From Gammaproteobacteria bacterium (GTDB lineage: Bacteria; Pseudomonadota; Gammaproteobacteria; Thiohalospirales; Thiohalospiraceae), in the NCBI GenBank assembly GCA_024277575.1, contig JAJRUX010000096.1, forward strand, positions 1 to 32,884: a stretch of 32,884 nt of DNA, given 5' to 3'. A program made the translations under genes and the position numbers. Shown one piece after another: positions 7,992 to 17,818 of the stretch (its first letter is position 1; every line of letters starts with the position of its first letter). The notes under the pieces are model-generated. The model saw only the letters and a program-made list of their open reading frames with translations, was not told the DNA's origin and did no database searches.

Positions 7992-8068
7992 ATAATTCAC
8001 AGGCCGGAATTCTATCACAAGCCCTCCCTCGACGTACCTGATACTCTTACGGTCGAGTATACAATATT

Positions 8069-8145
8069 TGGTCGGGGTAGAGAGATTCGAACTCCCGACA
8101 TCCTGCTCCCAAAGCAGGCGCGCTACCAGACTGCGCTATACCCCG
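8069..8145 (-). tRNA. tRNA-Pro (TGG)
   Basis: On the minus strand the sequence starts CGGGGTATAGCGCAG and has anticodon loop TTTGGGA (anticodon TGG) and T-arm GGGAGTTCGAATCTC. The acceptor is CGGGGTA/TACCCCG with discriminator A and encoded CCA. It is the first tRNA of the cluster, about 34 nt after the predicted transcription start. Confidence 0.97.
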
Positions 8146-8185
8146 ATTTGTGCTCTACTTCGCACGATTGCACGCAAGGCGACAA

Positions 8186-8214
8186 ATAATACGCGGCAAG
8201 AGGAATTACGTCAA
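8186..8214 (-). promoter_or_regulatory. Sigma70 promoter of the tRNA operon
   Basis: Minus strand: TTGACG (8209-8214), 17-bp spacer, TATTAT (8186-8191). It is followed by TTGTCGCC, a GC-containing discriminator of the kind seen at stringently controlled stable-RNA promoters. It sits between the metH stop and tRNA-Pro, which gives the tRNA cluster its own start. Confidence 0.75.
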
Positions 8215-8225
8215 CCTGGATTCAA

Positions 8226-11200
8226 CTATCCGGAACTATACCCCAGATTCGGCGCCAGCCACTGCTCTGCCTGCGCTACAGTCATGTTTTTGCGTCTGGC
8301 GTAGTCCTCTACCTGATCCCGGTTGATTTTCCCTACGGTAAAATATTTTGATTGCGGGTGGGAAAAACAGAATCCGCTTACTGCCGCGGTAGGCCACATG
8401 GCAAAGTGTTCGGTCAGTGAAATACCGCTTTTTTTCTCTACATCCAGCAGCTTCCACAAGATCCCCTTTTCTGTATGCTCCGGACAGGCGGGATAGCCGG
8501 GCGCGGGACGAATTCCCTGGTATTTCTCCTCGATAAGGGCATCGTTATCAAGCTGCTCCTCTGCCGCATACGCCCAGATCTCCTTGCGGATTTGTTCGTG
8601 CAGCAGTTCAGCAAATGCCTCTGCCAGCCGGTCTGCAAGTGCTTTCAGAAGAATGGCGTTGTAGTCATCATGCCTTGCCTCGAACTCGGCCACCTTTTCA
8701 TCAACACCGTGCCCGGTGGTAACGGCAAACAGTCCCAGCCAGTCCGCCTTGCCGGACTCTCGGGGAGCAACAAAATCCGCCAGGCACAGGTTGGCCCGGC
8801 CCGGTGGTTTCTCCTGTTGCTGACGCAGAAAGTGGAAGGTCGCCACTGTCTGATCCCGTGACTCGTCAGCGTAGATCACCACATCATCGTCGTGAATCGT
8901 ATTGGCCGGAAAAACAGCAGCCACACCGCTGGCCCGAAGCCATTTTTCATCGATGATGCGCTTGAGCATCGCCTGCGCATCGTCAAACAGTTTGCGCGCC
9001 TCCTCTCCCTGCTTCTCGTCCTGCAGAATCTTCGGGTAGATCCCGCGCAGTTCCCAGGCGTAGAAGAAGGGTGTCCAGTCGATATACCTTGCTATCTCCT
9101 GCAAATCAAAGTCATTGAACAGATGCACTCCCGGCTGCCCGGGTTCAGGTGGTTGATACTCCTGCCAGTCGATTTTTTCCTTGTTGGCGCGGGCCTTGTC
9201 GAGGGTAAGCCATTTGGTCTGGGCACTGCGATTGGCATGTTGCTCACGCACCTGCTGGTAATCCTTTTTCAGCGTGGCAACAAACTCGCTTTTCAGATCA
9301 TCGGAGATCAGGCTCTGCACCACGCCTACCGCTCTTGAGGCATCTTTCACCCAGACAACCGGCCCGGTGTAACCCGGATCGATTTTTACGGCAGTATGGG
9401 CGCGGGAGGTGGTGGCGCCGCCAATAATCAGCGGGATGTCAAAACCTTCCCGCTGCATCTCCCTGGCAATATAGGCCATCTCTTCGAGCGAGGGGGTGAT
9501 GAGGCCGGAAAGACCGATGACATCGACATCATGCTCCCGCGCCTTCTCCAGGATGGTGGCCGCGGGAACCATCACTCCCAGATCGATCACCTCAAAATTG
9601 TTGCACTGCAACACCACGCCGACGATATTTTTTCCGATGTCATGCACATCCCCCTTTACCGTCGCCATCAGAACCTTGGCCGCCGCCTCGGTATCTCCCT
9701 CCTTTTCCGCCTCGATATAGGGGATTAGCCATGCCACTGCCTTTTTCATCACCCGGGCGCTCTTGACCACCTGGGGCAGAAACATTTTTCCTTCACCAAA
9801 CAGGTCGCCGACGATATTCATGCCCTGCATCAACGGCCCTTCAATCACATGAATCGGGCGATCAGATTGCAGACGCGCCTCTTCCGTGTCCTGTTCGACG
9901 TATTGATCGACACCCTTGACAAGTGCATGTTCCAGCCGCTTCTCCACCGGCCATTCACGCCATGCCAGATCCTCTTTCTTCTCGGCGCTGCCACCATCAC
10001 CGCGGTATTTGTCGGCAATATCCAGCAGTCTTTCGGTTGCATCGGGGCGGCGGTTGAGCACCACATCCTCTACCCGTTCACGCAGCTCTTCGGGGAGATC
10101 ATCGTAGACCGCCAGTTGCGCCGCGTTGACGATGCCCATATCCATACCGGCCTTGATGGCGTGGTAGAGAAAGACCGAGTGGATCGCCTCGCGCACCGGA
10201 TTGTTGCCGCGGAAGGAGAAGGAGACATTGGACACCCCGCCGGAAACCAGCGCATGGGGCAGAGTCTGTTTTATATCGCGGGTGGCTTCGATAAAATCCA
10301 CTGCATAATTGTTGTGCTCCTCGATACCGGTGGCAACAGCGAAGATATTGGGATCGAAAATGATGTCTTCCGCCGGAAAACCAGCCTCTTCGGTAAGAAT
10401 CCGGTAGGAGTTGGTGCAGATCTCCAGCTTGCGCTCGCGGGTATCCGCCTGGCCCTCCTCGTCGAAGGCCATCACCACCACTGCTGCCCCGTACTGACGC
10501 ACCTTTCTGGCATGTTCGATAAAGGGCTGCTTCCCCTCTTTCAGCGAGATGGAGTTGACAATCCCCTTGCCCTGGATGCATTTGAGACCCGCTTCAATAA
10601 TGTTCCACTTGGAGGAGTCAACCATCACCGGGACTCTGGCGATATCCGGTTCCGATGCGATCAGGTTGAGAAAGGTGGTCATCGCCTTTTCGCCATCGAG
10701 CATCGCCTCATCCATGTTGATGTCGATGATCTGGGCACCGTTCTCCACCTGTTCACGGCATACATCCAGCGCCTCGTCATACTGCTCTTCCAGAATGAGG
10801 CGCTTGAAGCGGGCGGAGCCGGTCACGTTGGCACGCTCCCCCACATTGACGAACAGCGAGTCAGGGCCGATGTTGAACGGCTCCAGACCGGACAGCCGGC
10901 ACTGTTTTTCAATCCCGGGCAGCGCCCTGGGGGGATGTTTGCCCACCGCTTCGGCAATCGCCTGGATATGGGCGGGCGAGGTACCGCAGCAACCACCGAT
11001 AATATTCAGAAAACCGCTGGCCGCCCACGGCTCAATCTCGGCTGCCATCTGTTCGGGAGACTCGTCATACTCGCCGAACTCATTGGGCAGACCGGCATTG
11101 GGGTGGGCGCTGACGAAAGTCTCAGAGACGCGGGACAGCTCTTCCACATATTGACGCAGCTCGTTCGCCCCCAGCGCGCAGTTGAGACCGATGCTGAGCG

Positions 11201-11906
11201 GCTTGACATGGCGCAGGGAGTTGTAAAACGCCTCGGTGGTCTGGCCGGACAGTGTCCGGCCACTGGCATCGGTAATGGTGCCGGAGATCATGATGGGCAG
11301 GGTAACGCCGTGCCGTTCAAAATACTGCTCAATGGCAAACAGGGCCGCCTTGGCGTTGAGGGTGTCGAATACCGTCTCTACCAGCAGCAGATCGGCGCCC
11401 CCCTCCACCAGGCCGTGTATCGCCTCGTCATAGGCGCTGACCAGCTCGTCGAAGGTAACGTTACGGAAACCGGGATTGTTCACATCCGGCGAGATGGAAC
11501 AGGTGCGCCCCGTCGGCCCCAGCACGCCGGCCACAAAACGGGGGCGATCCGGATTTTTGGCCGTTACCGCATCGGCAGCCTCCCGCGCAACCCTGGCCGC
11601 AGCCCGGTTCAGCTCATCAACCAGAGACTCCATCCGGTAATCGGCCATGGAGATGGAGGTGGCGTTGAAGGTGTTGGTTTCGATAATGTCCGCACCGGCC
11701 TCAAGGTAGGCAGTGTGAATATCACGAATGATATCCGGCTGGGTCAGCACCAGCAGATCGTTATTGCCTTTCACCTCTGTCGGATGGTCGGCAAAACGCT
11801 CCCCCCGGTAATCCGCCTCATCCAGATTGTAACCCTGGATCATGGTGCCCATGGCACCGTCCAGTATGAGTATTCGCTGCTTGAGCAGCCCGGTTATATT
11901 TTTCAT
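8226..11906 (-). CDS. metH: Cobalamin-dependent methionine synthase
   Basis: Transfers the methyl group of 5-methyltetrahydrofolate through methylcobalamin to homocysteine, giving methionine; cytosolic. From ATG 11906 the protein is 1226 aa (E. coli MetH has 1227) and colinear throughout. The homocysteine module has its zinc cysteines in GLNCALG and GGCCGT. The pterin module includes [13 protein letters not shown]. The B12 module has the cobalt-histidine motif DVHDIGKN. The C-terminal AdoMet reactivation module ends [10 protein letters not shown] and WLAPNLGY. I rejected the longer track start (GTG 11987) because it overlaps the divergent acyltransferase gene and extends beyond the family N-terminus. 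GGCATTATGCC, a small palindrome, lies just before the start. The 43-bp divergent gap leaves no room for a B12 or SAH riboswitch. Confidence 0.97.
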   Translation of the reverse strand: MKNITGLLKQRILILDGAMGTMIQGYNLDEADYRGERFADHPTEVKGNNDLLVLTQPDIIRDIHTAYLEAGADIIETNTFNATSISMADYRMESLVDELNRAAARVAREAADAVTAKNPDRPRFVAGVLGPTGRTCSISPDVNNPGFRNVTFDELVSAYDEAIHGLVEGGADLLLVETVFDTLNAKAALFAIEQYFERHGVTLPIMISGTITDASGRTLSGQTTEAFYNSLRHVKPLSIGLNCALGANELRQYVEELSRVSETFVSAHPNAGLPNEFGEYDESPEQMAAEIEPWAASGFLNIIGGCCGTSPAHIQAIAEAVGKHPPRALPGIEKQCRLSGLEPFNIGPDSLFVNVGERANVTGSARFKRLILEEQYDEALDVCREQVENGAQIIDINMDEAMLDGEKAMTTFLNLIASEPDIARVPVMVDSSKWNIIEAGLKCIQGKGIVNSISLKEGKQPFIEHARKVRQYGAAVVVMAFDEEGQADTRERKLEICTNSYRILTEEAGFPAEDIIFDPNIFAVATGIEEHNNYAVDFIEATRDIKQTLPHALVSGGVSNVSFSFRGNNPVREAIHSVFLYHAIKAGMDMGIVNAAQLAVYDDLPEELRERVEDVVLNRRPDATERLLDIADKYRGDGGSAEKKEDLAWREWPVEKRLEHALVKGVDQYVEQDTEEARLQSDRPIHVIEGPLMQGMNIVGDLFGEGKMFLPQVVKSARVMKKAVAWLIPYIEAEKEGDTEAAAKVLMATVKGDVHDIGKNIVGVVLQCNNFEVIDLGVMVPAATILEKAREHDVDVIGLSGLITPSLEEMAYIAREMQREGFDIPLIIGGATTSRAHTAVKIDPGYTGPVVWVKDASRAVGVVQSLISDDLKSEFVATLKKDYQQVREQHANRSAQTKWLTLDKARANKEKIDWQEYQPPEPGQPGVHLFNDFDLQEIARYIDWTPFFYAWELRGIYPKILQDEKQGEEARKLFDDAQAMLKRIIDEKWLRASGVAAVFPANTIHDDDVVIYADESRDQTVATFHFLRQQQEKPPGRANLCLADFVAPRESGKADWLGLFAVTTGHGVDEKVAEFEARHDDYNAILLKALADRLAEAFAELLHEQIRKEIWAYAAEEQLDNDALIEEKYQGIRPAPGYPACPEHTEKGILWKLLDVEKKSGISLTEHFAMWPTAAVSGFCFSHPQSKYFTVGKINRDQVEDYARRKNMTVAQAEQWLAPNLGYSSG

Positions 11907-11949
11907 CAGGGCATTATGCCGTATCGAACAAACAGGATAAACTGGCAGC

Positions 11950-12861
11950 ATGGCGGAATCCGTTATTTCCAGACAGGCTGTACGCACCTTTTTTGCCAGG
12001 GGAACACTGCGGCTGTTCGCGCTGCTGCCGCTGCCGGTAACTCATGTGGCAGGCACCCTGTTAGGCTGGCTGGCCTGGAGACTGCCAACACGGGCCAAAC
12101 GGATCACGCTACGCAACCTGGAGCGCTGCTATCCCGAACTCTCCTCCCGCGAACAAAACAGACTGGCGCGAAACAGTCTGGTTGAAACCGGAAAAACGGC
12201 CGCTGAAACGGGACCACTCTGGTTGTGGCCGGAGCAGCGTATTCAACGGCTGATCCGCCAGGTCAGCGGCGAGCAGCATCTGCACGATGCACTGAACAGG
12301 GGCAAAGGGGTTATTCTGGCCATCCCCCACCTGGGCGCCTGGGAGATGGTTGGCCTGTACTGCTCGCTGAACCATCCCGTCACTTCACTGTACCGCCCGC
12401 CCCGGCTGCAGGGGATGGACGCCATGATACGCCAGAGCCGGGAGCGGTTCGGAGCCAGTCTGGTTCCGACTGATGCGGGCGGGGTGCGCGCACTCTACAA
12501 AACCCTGGGGCGGGGTGAAATCGTCTGCATCCTCCCCGACCAGGTTCCCTCTGCCGGCCAGGGAATTTTCGCCCCCTTCTTTGCCATCAGCGCAAACACC
12601 ATGACGCTGCTGTCACGCCTGGGCTGGAAGTTCGGCAGCGAAATTGTATTCTGTTATGCCGAACGCCTCTCCCGCGGACGCGGTTTCCATATCCACTTCC
12701 TACCCGCACCGGAACAGATCCACGATGCCGATCCGTTACGCTCGGCAACCGCCCTCAATCAGGGAGTGGAACAGTGTGTGCGTGCCCTGCCGGAACAGTA
12801 CCAGTGGAGTTACAAACGCTTCCGCAGCCGTCCGCCGGGAGAGTCTGGATTCTACAAATAA
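11950..12861 (+). CDS. Lipid A late acyltransferase (LpxL/LpxM/HtrB family)
   Basis: Inner-membrane enzyme adding a secondary acyl chain to Kdo2-lipid A. The 303-aa product has an N-terminal hydrophobic segment (about 20-45). The catalytic HX4E motif is present as HLGAWE (His127, Glu132), with the later PDQVPS and the closing [13 protein letters not shown] typical of the family. HX4E as opposed to HX4D is also seen in authentic members. It is divergent from metH and converges with a second acyltransferase gene, with the 3' ends overlapping by 10 nt. The ribosome site is weak (AGGA 12 nt upstream). Which position and chain it acylates cannot be read from sequence. Confidence 0.9.
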   Translation: MAESVISRQAVRTFFARGTLRLFALLPLPVTHVAGTLLGWLAWRLPTRAKRITLRNLERCYPELSSREQNRLARNSLVETGKTAAETGPLWLWPEQRIQRLIRQVSGEQHLHDALNRGKGVILAIPHLGAWEMVGLYCSLNHPVTSLYRPPRLQGMDAMIRQSRERFGASLVPTDAGGVRALYKTLGRGEIVCILPDQVPSAGQGIFAPFFAISANTMTLLSRLGWKFGSEIVFCYAERLSRGRGFHIHFLPAPEQIHDADPLRSATALNQGVEQCVRALPEQYQWSYKRFRSRPPGESGFYK

Positions 12862-13799
12862 GGGGAGGAAACCCCATCAGGACGGGTCTTGAACAACCGC
12901 AGTGACCACATGTACTGTTCCGGCTGCTGGCGGATCATCCTTTCCAGCTCAGCATTCATGCGCACCGTATCAGCCGCAATATCCCCGGAAGGAAAATTTT
13001 TCAGCGGCGCAGACAACGATACTCGATAACGCCCCTGTTCCGGAAGATACCAGGTCATGCACGGCACCACCGCTGCACCCGAAAGACGCGCCAGCTTGCC
13101 AAGTGCTGTGATGGTCGCGGTCGGCACACCAAAAAAGGGCACAAAAATCCAGTCGCCTCCCTTTACATGGGTCAGATCCTCATCGGGAAGATAGTAGAAT
13201 GCCTGCCCCTGGCGCAGTGCTCGCACCACAGGTCTCAAACCCTCCTTGCGCAAGTAGAGCCGCCCCCGGTACCGGGTACGGCCACGGCTCATCAACCACT
13301 CAATCACCGGATTGCGTACTGGTTTGATAAGACCAACAGTGGCAAACTGACGGGTAATGGCCGTAGCACCAAAGTCGAGTGCAATGCTGTGGCCAGTAAG
13401 CAGGATTACCGGCCTCCCCTCTTCCTGGCAGCGCTGCAGATACTCCATCCCCTCGATGGAGACCATCTGTTCCAGCCGTTCAGTCCTCCCCCACCACAGG
13501 ACACCGTAATCCAGCGAACTCTGGGCCAGACGACGGAAATAGTCACGCGCCATCTGTTCCCGTTGTGCTGCATCGAACTCAGGAAAACAGAGCTCAAGGT
13601 TAACCAATACAATATGGCGGCGACGTGCATTCATTCGATAGATCAGATCACCAATCCGGCGTCCCAAACCGGCACGCATCCGCCATGGCAAAACACTCAA
13701 CAATCCATACAGCCCCAGACCCAGCCAAGTGGGCCAGTAGCGTGGCGCCAGCAATGCAGGGGAGAAGTGCGGGCGATAGCTGTTATCCTTTTTCGTCAA
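12852..13799 (-). CDS. lpxL: Lipid A lauroyl/palmitoleoyl acyltransferase (LpxL/LpxP type), TTG start
   Basis: Secondary acyltransferase of lipid A synthesis at the inner membrane. The 315-aa product begins with the family hallmark LLAPRYWPTWLGLGL (residues 16-30) and has HX4D as HSIALD (His137, Asp142). It also has YYLPDEDL and the ending QYMWSLRLFKTRPDG. The start is TTG 13799, overlapping the stop of the upstream kinase gene as TTGA. The next ATG would remove the conserved N-terminal helix, so TTG is the real start. It is translationally coupled to the fructosamine-kinase gene and lies at the distal end of the transcript that includes the pel genes. The 10-nt tail overlap with the opposing acyltransferase gene leaves no space for a terminator. 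Confidence 0.92.
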   Translation of the reverse strand: MTKKDNSYRPHFSPALLAPRYWPTWLGLGLYGLLSVLPWRMRAGLGRRIGDLIYRMNARRRHIVLVNLELCFPEFDAAQREQMARDYFRRLAQSSLDYGVLWWGRTERLEQMVSIEGMEYLQRCQEEGRPVILLTGHSIALDFGATAITRQFATVGLIKPVRNPVIEWLMSRGRTRYRGRLYLRKEGLRPVVRALRQGQAFYYLPDEDLTHVKGGDWIFVPFFGVPTATITALGKLARLSGAAVVPCMTWYLPEQGRYRVSLSAPLKNFPSGDIAADTVRMNAELERMIRQQPEQYMWSLRLFKTRPDGVSSPYL

Positions 13800-14674
13800 C
13801 GCAGTTCACTCAACAGCCGCTCCATCATCTGCTCCGCCTGACGCAGATATCCGCTACCAAACAGATTCAGATGATTGAGAATATGGTAGAGATTATACAG
13901 ATCGCGACGCACGGGATACCCGTCATCAAGCGGCCACTCTTCATTATAGGCCGCATAAAAGCGGGTTGGGAAACCACCAAACAGCTCAGTCATGGCAATA
14001 TCCGTTTCCCGATCGCCAAAGTAAACTGCAGGGTCAAAGATTACCGGCTGACCATAACGGGTCACTGCCTGATTCCCCGACCAAAGGTCACCATGCAGCA
14101 GGGAGGCAGGTGGCATATAACTGGAGAACAGCGCAGGAAAGAGTTGCAAAAGCAGCTCCCCCTTTCGTTGCAGACTCCCACCATAACCATTTTCTTCTGC
14201 CAGTTGCAGCTGATAACCCAAACGCTGTTCGCGCCAGAACTCCGGCCAATCGCTGCCGGGGATATTAATCTGGGGAGTGGAGCCAATGGTGTTGTCTCTC
14301 GACCATCCGTAATCGGATCGGGTGTGACGATGCATCCGGGCCAACTCATGACCCAGACGTTGTGAAGCATCTCCTGCCCTGAAGAAAAGATACTCCAGCA
14401 CCAGAAAGGCACGATTCTCCACCGAACCAAAGCAGACTGGAGCCGGGACAGCCACCGTACCGGTATCGATTATCTCCTGCAGACCTGCAGCTTCGGCGAC
14501 AAACATCTCCTCATTGCAGGAGCTATTTGTTTTTACAAAAAAGCACCGCCCGCCTGTCCCATCGAGCCGCCATGCTTCGTTAATGCAGCCACCGGTAACA
14601 GCTGAACGCTGTGCAACAATAAACGGAACCCCTGTCGCCTCGCTGATCTGTTGCGAAATTTGCCGCCAAATCAT
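13796..14674 (-). CDS. Fructosamine kinase family protein
   Basis: Predicted cytosolic kinase related to fructosamine 3-kinase and E. coli YniA, which phosphorylate ketosamines or ribulosamines so that glycated amines can be removed. The 292-aa product has an APH-type fold: FFVKTN is the ATP-binding lysine region, HGDLWSGN (194-201) is the catalytic loop, IFDPA (212-216) is the metal-binding Asp, and FGDRETDIAM follows. I chose ATG 14674 over the track's GTG 14680; GGCGG lies 10 nt before the ATG. Its 3' end overlaps the lpxL start by 4 nt. It follows pelG by about 75 nt, so it may be read through from the pel operon. A direct role in Pel metabolism is not shown. Confidence 0.9.
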   Translation of the reverse strand: MIWRQISQQISEATGVPFIVAQRSAVTGGCINEAWRLDGTGGRCFFVKTNSSCNEEMFVAEAAGLQEIIDTGTVAVPAPVCFGSVENRAFLVLEYLFFRAGDASQRLGHELARMHRHTRSDYGWSRDNTIGSTPQINIPGSDWPEFWREQRLGYQLQLAEENGYGGSLQRKGELLLQLFPALFSSYMPPASLLHGDLWSGNQAVTRYGQPVIFDPAVYFGDRETDIAMTELFGGFPTRFYAAYNEEWPLDDGYPVRRDLYNLYHILNHLNLFGSGYLRQAEQMMERLLSELR

Positions 14675-14748
14675 TACCACGATACCGCCATCCGGAATCC
14701 CAACGACTGTCTATATGCCGTAAATCCCGGGTAAACGGTAATACCGTA

Positions 14749-16209
14749 TCAGCGCCGGCTGCCGGAGGTCACCTGCAAACTGGGCGGCATCCGCTTGACC
14801 GACAAGTTGTCCCGAACAAAGGTCCGATAGGGCAGCTCACCAACGTAGCGAACCATCGCCAGGTAGGTCACAGCAAAGGTCAACAGGGTGCTGGCAAAAT
14901 AGCCGGCACCGTAGAAAGGAAAGCCCATATTCAAGCTGACAAAGGTAAATACAATATTGGTAACAAGAAACAACCCCTGCAACGCCAGAACCAGACGGCG
15001 GAAATCAAAGTAGGTAAGAATAATAAACTGCATTACCAACAACACATGGAAAAAAGCACCCAGCACCCCGAACCGGAACATCCCAATCTGGGTGTAACTG
15101 AAACCGATCAACTCATACAACCGCGGCGACAGCAGCAACAGTACAATAACAATACACCCCTGTAATACGATCATGCTGCGCAGCCCGCTAGTCAGGCTCG
15201 CCGTTATTCGGGTCAGATTTTGTTGAATTCGTTCAAAATTAACGTGTTTCTGGATATCCCGATAGAACCGCAGGTACTGCATGAAAAAGTTGGTTTCCAC
15301 GCTTATCACAAACATCGCCAGACCCGGAATAATCGAGAGATAAGCAAGAAACATGGCAGCATCATAGTCAGGATATGATGGCATACCGGGGATGATCATC
15401 TCCCGCTCCGGTGCATACAGCCACATAATCCACTTGTCCACCCAGATTGCCAGATTATAAAACAGACCGGCCAGCGCCAACTCCCAGTAACGGCGGAAAT
15501 AGCGGACAAAACCAAATGGCTCCCGCGCATCTGCCGTGTACTCGGAGAATATATAGGCAATCAACCCGAACATTATTACTGCAAGTCCGATGGAAAAACC
15601 CATCAACATCCCTGCCAGGGAATAATTGCCGGCAAACAGCCAGGCAAGCAACAGTGACAGTATCAAACCCACCAGGAATGTTGTGGAAATAACATGATAG
15701 GCCTTCAGCGCAGTAAGATATACCGCGACCACCCATAATCCCGCAACCAGAAAATAGTTAACCATCGCGGCCACACGAATAATCGGTTCAAGCTCTACGT
15801 ACCAAAGATAAAACACGGCAACAAGCGGAAACTGGGTCAGAAATACCAGCACTACCGAACCAAGCAGCATCCCCGGCACTTTATTGAGCGCAGCTCCGCC
15901 GGAGCGCTTTCTATCAGAAGATTCATCTCCTGCACTGAAAACGAGATCTGCCAGATAGCGCGTCACAACCATGAAAACAGGCGCGGTAAATGCCAGCGAA
16001 AAAGCAAAGTTATAAATAACGATCAGTCGGAATTCGGCAATGGTCTGGTAACCGGCAACGTCGCTTATCCATATAATCAAGAAAAGTGAAACAATGGTCA
16101 GTATCCATGGACCCGCCGTTACCCAGGTTGAATAGAAGAATCCTGTGATAATACCTAGCAGATCGTCCCGCTGAACCAACTTGCGTAAATTGAACCCAAC
16201 ACCGGCCAT
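14749..16209 (-). CDS. pelG: PelG, Pel polysaccharide inner-membrane transporter/synthase subunit
   Basis: Polytopic membrane protein of the Pel synthase complex, thought to translocate the growing polymer across the inner membrane. The 486-aa product starts MAGVGFNLRKL, close to the Pseudomonas PelG N-terminus, and shows about 12 hydrophobic helices arranged like polysaccharide exporters of the MOP superfamily. The start codon overlaps the pelF stop (TGATG), as expected for subunits made in fixed ratio. The C-terminus is basic and cytoplasmic (SLQVTSGSRR). It is the last recognisable pel gene. A perfect ACGGTA-A-TACCGT repeat at 14735-14747 directly follows the stop and could be a weak 3' hairpin or an operator for the downstream kinase gene. 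Confidence 0.95.
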   Translation of the reverse strand: MAGVGFNLRKLVQRDDLLGIITGFFYSTWVTAGPWILTIVSLFLIIWISDVAGYQTIAEFRLIVIYNFAFSLAFTAPVFMVVTRYLADLVFSAGDESSDRKRSGGAALNKVPGMLLGSVVLVFLTQFPLVAVFYLWYVELEPIIRVAAMVNYFLVAGLWVVAVYLTALKAYHVISTTFLVGLILSLLLAWLFAGNYSLAGMLMGFSIGLAVIMFGLIAYIFSEYTADAREPFGFVRYFRRYWELALAGLFYNLAIWVDKWIMWLYAPEREMIIPGMPSYPDYDAAMFLAYLSIIPGLAMFVISVETNFFMQYLRFYRDIQKHVNFERIQQNLTRITASLTSGLRSMIVLQGCIVIVLLLLSPRLYELIGFSYTQIGMFRFGVLGAFFHVLLVMQFIILTYFDFRRLVLALQGLFLVTNIVFTFVSLNMGFPFYGAGYFASTLLTFAVTYLAMVRYVGELPYRTFVRDNLSVKRMPPSLQVTSGSRR

Positions 16210-17726
16210 CAGCTTGCTTCCTCAAGAGCTGTATCATCAACAGATTGGTGACGATAACGTTCATAAAGTTCTCGGTAAGTCCGATCGAAATCGGATTTGT
16301 TGTAATAACGGCGTATTCGTTCACGGATACCATCACTGCCACTCTGGTACCAATGCTGGTCGGTAAGCAACCGTTCTACCGCCTGCGCCGTTGCAGCAGG
16401 ATTGGATAATGGCGTAACAGCGCCACCATGGGGCGGTGGATGAGTATCATGATGATCAGACAGCAGGATCTCCCGACAGGCACCGACGTTGGTCGCAACT
16501 ACCGGAATACCCGCCGCACCGGCCTCCAGAATAACCAATGGCTGACCCTCACTTATACTGGTCAACACCAGAACATCTATTTTTCCCAGATAATCTTCCA
16601 GCCGCACCTGCCCGGTAAAAGTAATGATTTTTTCCAGACCCATGTGATCCACCATCTCCTGGCATTCCAGAAAGTATTGCTCCTCTTCCTCAATGGATCC
16701 CATCACCAGAGCCTGCAAATCCGGGATGCTTTCCTGCAACGTAGCGCAGGCACGAATGAAGGTCTTTACGTCCTTGATCTGCACCACCCGACCAATGAGC
16801 GCAATAGTCGGCGGGCGGGGACTCTGCTCGCGCGGTATCGCCGCGAAACGGTCAACATCCACCCCGTTGGGAATAACCATCATCTTTCCGCGGTTCGCCC
16901 CATCCATAAGCTGAAACAGCTGATTGCCCTCAAACAGAGTGATAATCTTGTGAGCGGCGCTATAGCAACAGCGTGAGTAAGCGGTAAATGCCTTGACCCA
17001 CATGTCACTCAGCTGATGAGGAAGACGATGCACACTCAAACTATCCTCCTCCATCTCGTGAAACCAGCTCGCAAGGGCAATCTCGATACGTCGTTCGTTG
17101 GTATAGATACCGTGCTCGGTCAGCAGAACCGGGCATCCCGTTTCCAGACCCGCTCTGGCAGCAAACAGCCCGGCATAACCCGTTGAGGGAGAATGATAGA
17201 TCCGCGCCCGCGGCATCTCCGCCAGCAGTACTGAATAAATACCACCAAACAGAGCGCGCCATGACCAGAAATAATCAAGGAAAGAGGTTTCGGGATGGGT
17301 CTTGCCGTACATCCGCACCAGCATCTCCCAGGCATAACGTGAATCCAGCAGCACGTTTGCCCCGATTCTCCCCACATGGGGCGTTAATATTGCCCGCACC
17401 TCATCCAGGTCATCCAGTCCACCATCGGTAAGCAGTCGCAACAGCGGCTCCTCGAGACGCGCCAGTAACTGCTTTTCCCCAGACATCCGGGACTCGCCTT
17501 TTGGAATTCGCTGCAACACGATTTGGGTAGTCGCCAGGACATTATCCGGCAGCTCATACCGATAGGTCAGATCAGCATCAGGGGCTACCAGAAAAACCAG
17601 GTGAAAAGTCAAGTGAGACTGCGCCTTGATAAGCTCATGTGTCCAGGATGACACCCCTCCTGATACAAAGGGATAGCTACCTTCCAGGATGATACAAACA
17701 TCCGCCTGTGCCGTGGTTTTATCCAT
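16209..17726 (-). CDS. pelF: PelF, Pel glycosyltransferase (GT4)
   Basis: Cytosolic UDP-sugar-dependent transferase that polymerises the GalNAc-rich Pel polymer in complex with PelD, PelE and PelG. The protein is 505 aa (Pseudomonas PelF is about 507). The N-terminal Rossmann half has DVCIILEG and GGVSSW (residues 23-28). The C-terminal half has VIPNGVDVDRF and IALIGRVVQIKDV, and the nucleotide-binding EX7E motif lies within EGQPLVILEAGAAG. All are GT4 hallmarks and none is missing. The ribosome site is GAGGGA about 8 nt before the ATG. It is separated from pelE by 92 nt and overlaps pelG by 1 nt. Confidence 0.96.
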   Translation of the reverse strand: MDKTTAQADVCIILEGSYPFVSGGVSSWTHELIKAQSHLTFHLVFLVAPDADLTYRYELPDNVLATTQIVLQRIPKGESRMSGEKQLLARLEEPLLRLLTDGGLDDLDEVRAILTPHVGRIGANVLLDSRYAWEMLVRMYGKTHPETSFLDYFWSWRALFGGIYSVLLAEMPRARIYHSPSTGYAGLFAARAGLETGCPVLLTEHGIYTNERRIEIALASWFHEMEEDSLSVHRLPHQLSDMWVKAFTAYSRCCYSAAHKIITLFEGNQLFQLMDGANRGKMMVIPNGVDVDRFAAIPREQSPRPPTIALIGRVVQIKDVKTFIRACATLQESIPDLQALVMGSIEEEEQYFLECQEMVDHMGLEKIITFTGQVRLEDYLGKIDVLVLTSISEGQPLVILEAGAAGIPVVATNVGACREILLSDHHDTHPPPHGGAVTPLSNPAATAQAVERLLTDQHWYQSGSDGIRERIRRYYNKSDFDRTYRELYERYRHQSVDDTALEEAS

Positions 17727-17818
17727 ATTCTGTCCCTCAAATACTCCGACAATTTTTCATGACGGATTTATTAACTCGGCGCTGCAACGTGATCGGATTC
17801 GCAAAGCGCTGAACCTCA

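Noticed and set aside
11907-11949. Cobalamin or SAH riboswitch before metH
   Set aside because: Only 43 bp separates the divergent starts, which is too short for either aptamer.
9849-12185. 778-codon plus-strand ORF opposite metH
   Set aside because: It is antisense to a full-length, colinear MetH and its product (many His, Gly, Arg, no domain) is the mirror of high-GC third positions.
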